Of a stretch of 64,000 nt of DNA, positions 60,135 to 64,000 are shown in pieces (positions within the stretch are counted from its first letter, which is position 1; the number at the start of each line of letters is the position of its first letter). This stretch comes from Rosettibacter sp964572725 (GTDB lineage Bacteria > Bacteroidota > Ignavibacteria > Ignavibacteriales > Melioribacteraceae). Position numbers and translations under genes: made by a program. The notes under the pieces were generated by a model. It saw only the letters and a program-made list of their open reading frames with translations, was not told where the DNA came from and searched no databases. The stretch spans positions 25,204-89,203 of the forward strand of contig CAZNFW010000007.1 of the NCBI GenBank assembly GCA_964572725.1, in the 5' to 3' direction.

Positions 60135-63100
60135 TTATCTTAATAGTAACATCTTTTTCACAACATTATACTTTTCAGTTTTTAGCTGATAGAAGTAAAT
60201 ACCACTTGCTACATTGTATCCAAGATTGTTTTTCCCATTCCATTCAACATTATGATTTCCAGCTTCTAATTCTCCTTTGAATAAATTTTTAATCAGTCTT
60301 CCTCTGACATCATAAATGTTTAATTCAACTTTGCATTTTTCAGCAAGTGAAAATTTTATTTCAGTGGTTGGATTAAAAGGATTGGGATAATTTTGATAAA
60401 GTTTATACTCGAATGATTGTGTTTCCTCATTTAAAGAGGTAATTATTGCTCTAAAATCAAAATTTATCTTTGTATAGTTTCCTGCAAAATCATATACAAT
60501 AATTTCTACATAATTAGTAGCATTATTTTGAATGTCATCTTTCACAGCTTTATAATATATTTTTGAAGACGATGGGTCATACATTAACTCTTTTTCTTTT
60601 CCATTAATAAATATTTTTGAGTTTGCAATATCTAAACCAGAACCAAATTTATTCTCTTTAACAACAGCATAAATTTCAGGATATGAATCGATTATAGAAT
60701 TTTGTTTGGGTCCGTAATCAATTATTTGTGGTGCTTCTTTGTCTGATATGCTTGTTAATTCAATTCCTAATCCAAATTCTCCCAATTTATTTGTGCTTAC
60801 AATTACTGTATCATTTTTAAGTTCACCTCCAAGATAAACCCAGTTTAAAAGTTTTTTATCATAATAATAGATTTTAATATTTGATGAATCTTCCATGCTC
60901 AAATTAAATTTCTGTAATTGTTCAGGATAAATAATCATCTTAATTGTGTAAGGTGATTTCATTGTGTCCTGCAAAATGTTTTCTCCGCTTTTCTTAAAAG
61001 CTACACTCATTATATCGCTGATTAAAATAAGGTTGCTTTCATATAATTCATATTTGTTCTTTGGTGAAAGATGATAAACTGTGAAAGACCTGTTCATTCT
61101 CATAACTTTTGGTGATTGAAAAGGTTCTGCTTGGTAAAAAGAAGGAAGTTGTGAGCCGATAGTTGTAATTATCATTTCTCCTGTTTCAACTGCAGTCCCT
61201 ACCACGGTACCAATCACATCCCCAACATCAGAAGCAACATCTATAATGAACTCCTGACCGGCTACAATAATTTTTTCTACTGTGTTGATTATATTAAGAA
61301 ACGATTGTTTAACCAGAGGAATGACACCAGAGAATAAGTCATAAAGAATGGAAGAAAAGCTGTCGCTTTCCATATCATCTGAATACTCGTTTGTATAGAT
61401 TAAATAGTTTTCTCCATTGGAATAAACCTGAGAAAATTTTCTTGGGAAAATAATTTCATCATAATATTTTCCATTTATTCCAAATGATAGACCTACGCCA
61501 ATACCAAGAGCTGCATCGAGGTCAATTCCAAGGTTAAGAGAATATCCATTTCCTCTTATTTCAGATGTAGTAATATCAATTGGAATAGTTGGGTCAAAAG
61601 AATTCCTTATAGCATTTACAGCTTCCGAAAGTATATCAGAACCGAAAGGAACACTTGTACTTTTTGTAAAAAGACCTAAAATTTTGCTTTGTGTTTGTAA
61701 TAAGTTTGGATAAAGTTCTTTAGGCACATCGAATTGAGTGCTATAATATTTATTTCTTGAAGCATTGAAGAGATTTAAACCTCCTCCGCCTTTTAGTGTA
61801 AGACTCAATCCATTAAAATTTAGAGATGGGTTAACTTTTGTCTCAACCGTTACTTCAGCTCCTATACCTGCATCAAAAAAGCTAAAGTTACCACCGCTTA
61901 ATTCAAAATTGTCTTGAGATTTCAAACCAAAATCAAGTGCAGAAAAATTAAAATTAAATGCCTGACTGAGTTCCACAGAACCAACTGAATTATCTGTAAG
62001 TGATGGATGTGTACGATTGAAATTATTTAGTTTGAGCCCTGCTGCAATTCCTATAGAAGGATTTAGTGCATTTAATTCAATACCTTCAAAATTTGATGTC
62101 AAACCTATTCCAATTGAACCTTCTAATCCTAAACCAGAATAAGTTTTAATTAAAGCATCATTAAATATTGGCAAAACATCTGCTGTAGCATTTATTGTTT
62201 CAATTAAAGCTAATAGAATAGCACCAGCTCCGGGAGAAAGTCCAATGCCTGCAAAAGACATAGTTTCCAGTAAAAAACCAGCCTGAGCCATTTTTATTTT
62301 ATCGGTGCTTAAGTTTAATTGAGTAAATCCAAATTTTTGTCCAAAGAAAGTTTTCACGGTTGCAGAAGTTGTAGATACAGTGGCAGAACCCACTACTGCA
62401 TTTACTTCTGGGATTTTAACTTCACTAGTAAGACTTGTTTCCAATCTTCTGTCGAAGGAAATAATTTTATTCTGGTCTAATTGAATTTCCAATCCTCCAC
62501 CACCTTCTCCTTTAACAGATAACTTGGCAGCTGAAGCAGAAACACCTGCCCCAATTGAACCGGCGGATCCACTAACACCAGCACTTCCACTTGCAAAAAC
62601 CGTCCATGTTCTTTGAAATGGTGATGGAATTCTTTTTATTCTCAATTCAAATTGTGATGAGTTAAATGAATAGAATGTATCGCTAACTGTAATTCCATTT
62701 CCTAATGTAAAAGTCATTAAAGAATCTATAAATATATAACCCGGCAAATCAATACGAAAAACACCTCTCTTCAAAAACATTCCTTCAACATTAATATTTC
62801 TGTTAGAAGAAATTAATAGTGCTTTTACTTTTGAATTGGAATAAACCTGATTGCCATTTGAAGTTAATTTGAAATAACAGTAGCCAGTTCCATTTTGTGG
62901 GACTTGAATATTTTTAATTGAAGGTCCTACCTGAAGTGTATCAATTTGTGCATTTATATTTAATGCAACAATTGAAATTTTATGAGGTGAATCAATTGTT
63001 CCATGATAAGAACTTAATCCAAAATCATCTGATGCTTTTATGTAATATTCTATATCATTATTACCAACAAATTGCTGAGGAATAGTTGCTGAATAAGAAT

Positions 63101-64000
63101 CAGGCGGTGTAAAATTCATTTGCAAAGATTGATATGTAATCTGTCCATATTTTCTGTAATAAAGCTTAGCTTCAGAAACATTATTTGTGCTGTCTATAAT
63201 CATTGCGGTTATATTAATAGCTGTATTCTTTGATGATGCTTCAATAACATTGTGCAGAATTTTAGGTGCTACATTTGGAAGAATTGCTAACTGATGAGGA
63301 TTTTGTGAGGGATTAGATTTTGGCTCAGATACTGTAACATTGCCATCGCTTGCTGTAATGTAATAATCAATTCCCGGAGATCTGACTGCTGATGAAGGAA
63401 TATTTGCATAATATTTATCCTCACTGTATTTAATCATTTGAACACTGTTGTAATAGTTCTGGTCGGTTTTTTTATAAAAAAGTTTGGCAGATACAACAAA
63501 TGGTTCTATTTCATCTATGATCACTGCAGTGATTTTAAATGATGTTCCTTCTGTCCATGCTTTTTGATGAAGTGCTAAGGTGGAATCTGTAAGTTGTATT
63601 TTTGGCATAGATGCAGGATTGTAATAAATTGTGTCTGAACTTACATTAGCATTATAATTAACAGTTACTACAATTTCTCTTTTTTCATTTTTAGCAAGCG
63701 GGTCAGAAGATTTATATTGAACAAGATAATTGCTCGATATATTATTTGAAATATAATTTAATATTTGATTGAAGTCTGAACGGATATCAAATATTTCACC
63801 ATTCGTAACATTTGTTATGGGAGTAAATTTTGAATAAAGATTTGAATTGGTTAAAACAAAAAGAGTAATTTTATTTTCAAGACAAGCGTTAACTGCTTCA
63901 TCAATAGTAGCATTGCCTTGATCGGGGTCTTCATCAGTAATGATTATTAAAATTTTTTGTGAGCCCGGTCTAAATGCAAATGACGAAGCTGACTGCTTAA
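60135..64000 (-). CDS. Large T9SS-secreted protein with vWA-like N-terminal part (5' end outside window)
   Basis: The frame has no stop from 60135 to the window edge, giving at least 1287 residues; the ATG at 63608 is internal. The visible N-terminal part, FAFRPGSQKILIIITDEDPDQGNATIDEAV, then ENKITLFVLTN, fits the middle of a von Willebrand A fold. Two or three Ig-like repeats follow (SFKITAVIIDEIEPFVVSAKLFYKK; NITAMIIDSTNNVSEAKLYYRK), then a glycine-rich beta region (SGSAGVSGSAGSIGAGVSAS), and a C-terminal type A sorting domain (YKLYQNYPNPFNPTTEIKF, LNIYDVRGRLI, ASGIYFYQLKTEKYN). It is likely a large cell-surface or secreted binding protein. Confidence 0.88.
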   Translation of the reverse strand, partial: KQSASSFAFRPGSQKILIIITDEDPDQGNATIDEAVNACLENKITLFVLTNSNLYSKFTPITNVTNGEIFDIRSDFNQILNYISNNISSNYLVQYKSSDPLAKNEKREIVVTVNYNANVSSDTIYYNPASMPKIQLTDSTLALHQKAWTEGTSFKITAVIIDEIEPFVVSAKLFYKKTDQNYYNSVQMIKYSEDKYYANIPSSAVRSPGIDYYITASDGNVTVSEPKSNPSQNPHQLAILPNVAPKILHNVIEASSKNTAINITAMIIDSTNNVSEAKLYYRKYGQITYQSLQMNFTPPDSYSATIPQQFVGNNDIEYYIKASDDFGLSSYHGTIDSPHKISIVALNINAQIDTLQVGPSIKNIQVPQNGTGYCYFKLTSNGNQVYSNSKVKALLISSNRNINVEGMFLKRGVFRIDLPGYIFIDSLMTFTLGNGITVSDTFYSFNSSQFELRIKRIPSPFQRTWTVFASGSAGVSGSAGSIGAGVSASAAKLSVKGEGGGGLEIQLDQNKIISFDRRLETSLTSEVKIPEVNAVVGSATVSTTSATVKTFFGQKFGFTQLNLSTDKIKMAQAGFLLETMSFAGIGLSPGAGAILLALIETINATADVLPIFNDALIKTYSGLGLEGSIGIGLTSNFEGIELNALNPSIGIAAGLKLNNFNRTHPSLTDNSVGSVELSQAFNFNFSALDFGLKSQDNFELSGGNFSFFDAGIGAEVTVETKVNPSLNFNGLSLTLKGGGGLNLFNASRNKYYSTQFDVPKELYPNLLQTQSKILGLFTKSTSVPFGSDILSEAVNAIRNSFDPTIPIDITTSEIRGNGYSLNLGIDLDAALGIGVGLSFGINGKYYDEIIFPRKFSQVYSNGENYLIYTNEYSDDMESDSFSSILYDLFSGVIPLVKQSFLNIINTVEKIIVAGQEFIIDVASDVGDVIGTVVGTAVETGEMIITTIGSQLPSFYQAEPFQSPKVMRMNRSFTVYHLSPKNKYELYESNLILISDIMSVAFKKSGENILQDTMKSPYTIKMIIYPEQLQKFNLSMEDSSNIKIYYYDKKLLNWVYLGGELKNDTVIVSTNKLGEFGLGIELTSISDKEAPQIIDYGPKQNSIIDSYPEIYAVVKENKFGSGLDIANSKIFINGKEKELMYDPSSSKIYYKAVKDDIQNNATNYVEIIVYDFAGNYTKINFDFRAIITSLNEETQSFEYKLYQNYPNPFNPTTEIKFSLAEKCKVELNIYDVRGRLIKNLFKGELEAGNHNVEWNGKNNLGYNVASGIYFYQLKTEKYNVVKKMLLLR

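Noticed and set aside
1..64000. tRNA, rRNA or complete insertion sequences
   Set aside because: No cloverleaf, rRNA core or transposase motif was recognised on reading both strands.

Overview
The window is AT-rich, densely coded DNA from a Bacteroidota/Chlorobiota-type bacterium, most likely a member of Ignavibacteria (Melioribacteraceae or Ignavibacterium relatives). The reasons are three proteins with C-terminal type IX secretion (Por) sorting domains, a long-form IspH, a clade II (Sec-type) nitrous oxide reductase cluster beside an NrfHA ammonifying nitrite reductase, and a secreted mannan-degrading set with no SusC/SusD pair. The taxon is an inference; no rRNA or tRNA gene is visible. The sequence is a scaffold: it holds a 100-N gap at 3381-3480 and a 38-N gap at 58491-58528.

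Region 1 (1-16.6 kb) is mostly housekeeping. It has an EamA transporter tail, an amidohydrolase, an M28 peptidase and a DUF2911 protein artificially joined across the first gap, ispH, dgt, a CDF metal exporter, sufE, a secreted acetolactate decarboxylase, purU, a translationally coupled glycosyltransferase/DUF4922 pair, an RlpA-like protein, an OmpR-type two-component system and a small lysine-rich exported protein. Region 2 (16.8-22 kb) is a compact operon with two DUF4402 pilin-like subunits, a third shorter subunit, a pilus-chaperone-like protein and an outer-membrane usher-like protein. This looks like a divergent chaperone-usher fibre system and is the best candidate here for an under-described system.

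Region 3 (23-38 kb) is a nitrogen-respiration island. It holds an Rrf2 regulator, an octaheme HAO-like cytochrome, a ferredoxin, a nos operon (Rrf2, ric, cytochrome c, nosZ, a NosL fusion, nosD, nosF, nosY), and a divergent NapH-like/nrfH/nrfA set followed by a porin. Three copies of an 18-bp palindrome (best form ACAGATTATTTAATCTGT) lie upstream of the Rrf2-led nos operon, the nrf operon and the ferredoxin, suggesting a shared nitrosative-stress regulon.

Region 4 (38-55 kb) carries a DUF4010 membrane protein, a nitroreductase, YjbQ and a beta-mannan utilisation cluster: an AGE-family 2-epimerase, three GH5 enzymes, one GH26 mannanase and two carbohydrate esterases. Inside it sits a membrane-anchored solute-binding protein followed by a histidine kinase and a sigma54 response regulator, with no ABC permease, so the binding protein probably works as a sugar sensor. 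Region 5 (55-64 kb) has a T9SS-exported M1 peptidase, methylmalonyl-CoA epimerase, an outer-membrane barrel, and two T9SS cargo proteins, the last running off the window with a vWA-like N-terminal part.

Three copies of a roughly 100-112 bp inverted-repeat element (23608, 38127, 48063) are scattered in intergenic spaces of regions 3 and 4 and look like a miniature mobile or REP-like family. Strong hairpin terminators or attenuators are seen after rlpA, the first pilin gene, the lysine-rich gene and the outer-membrane barrel gene.
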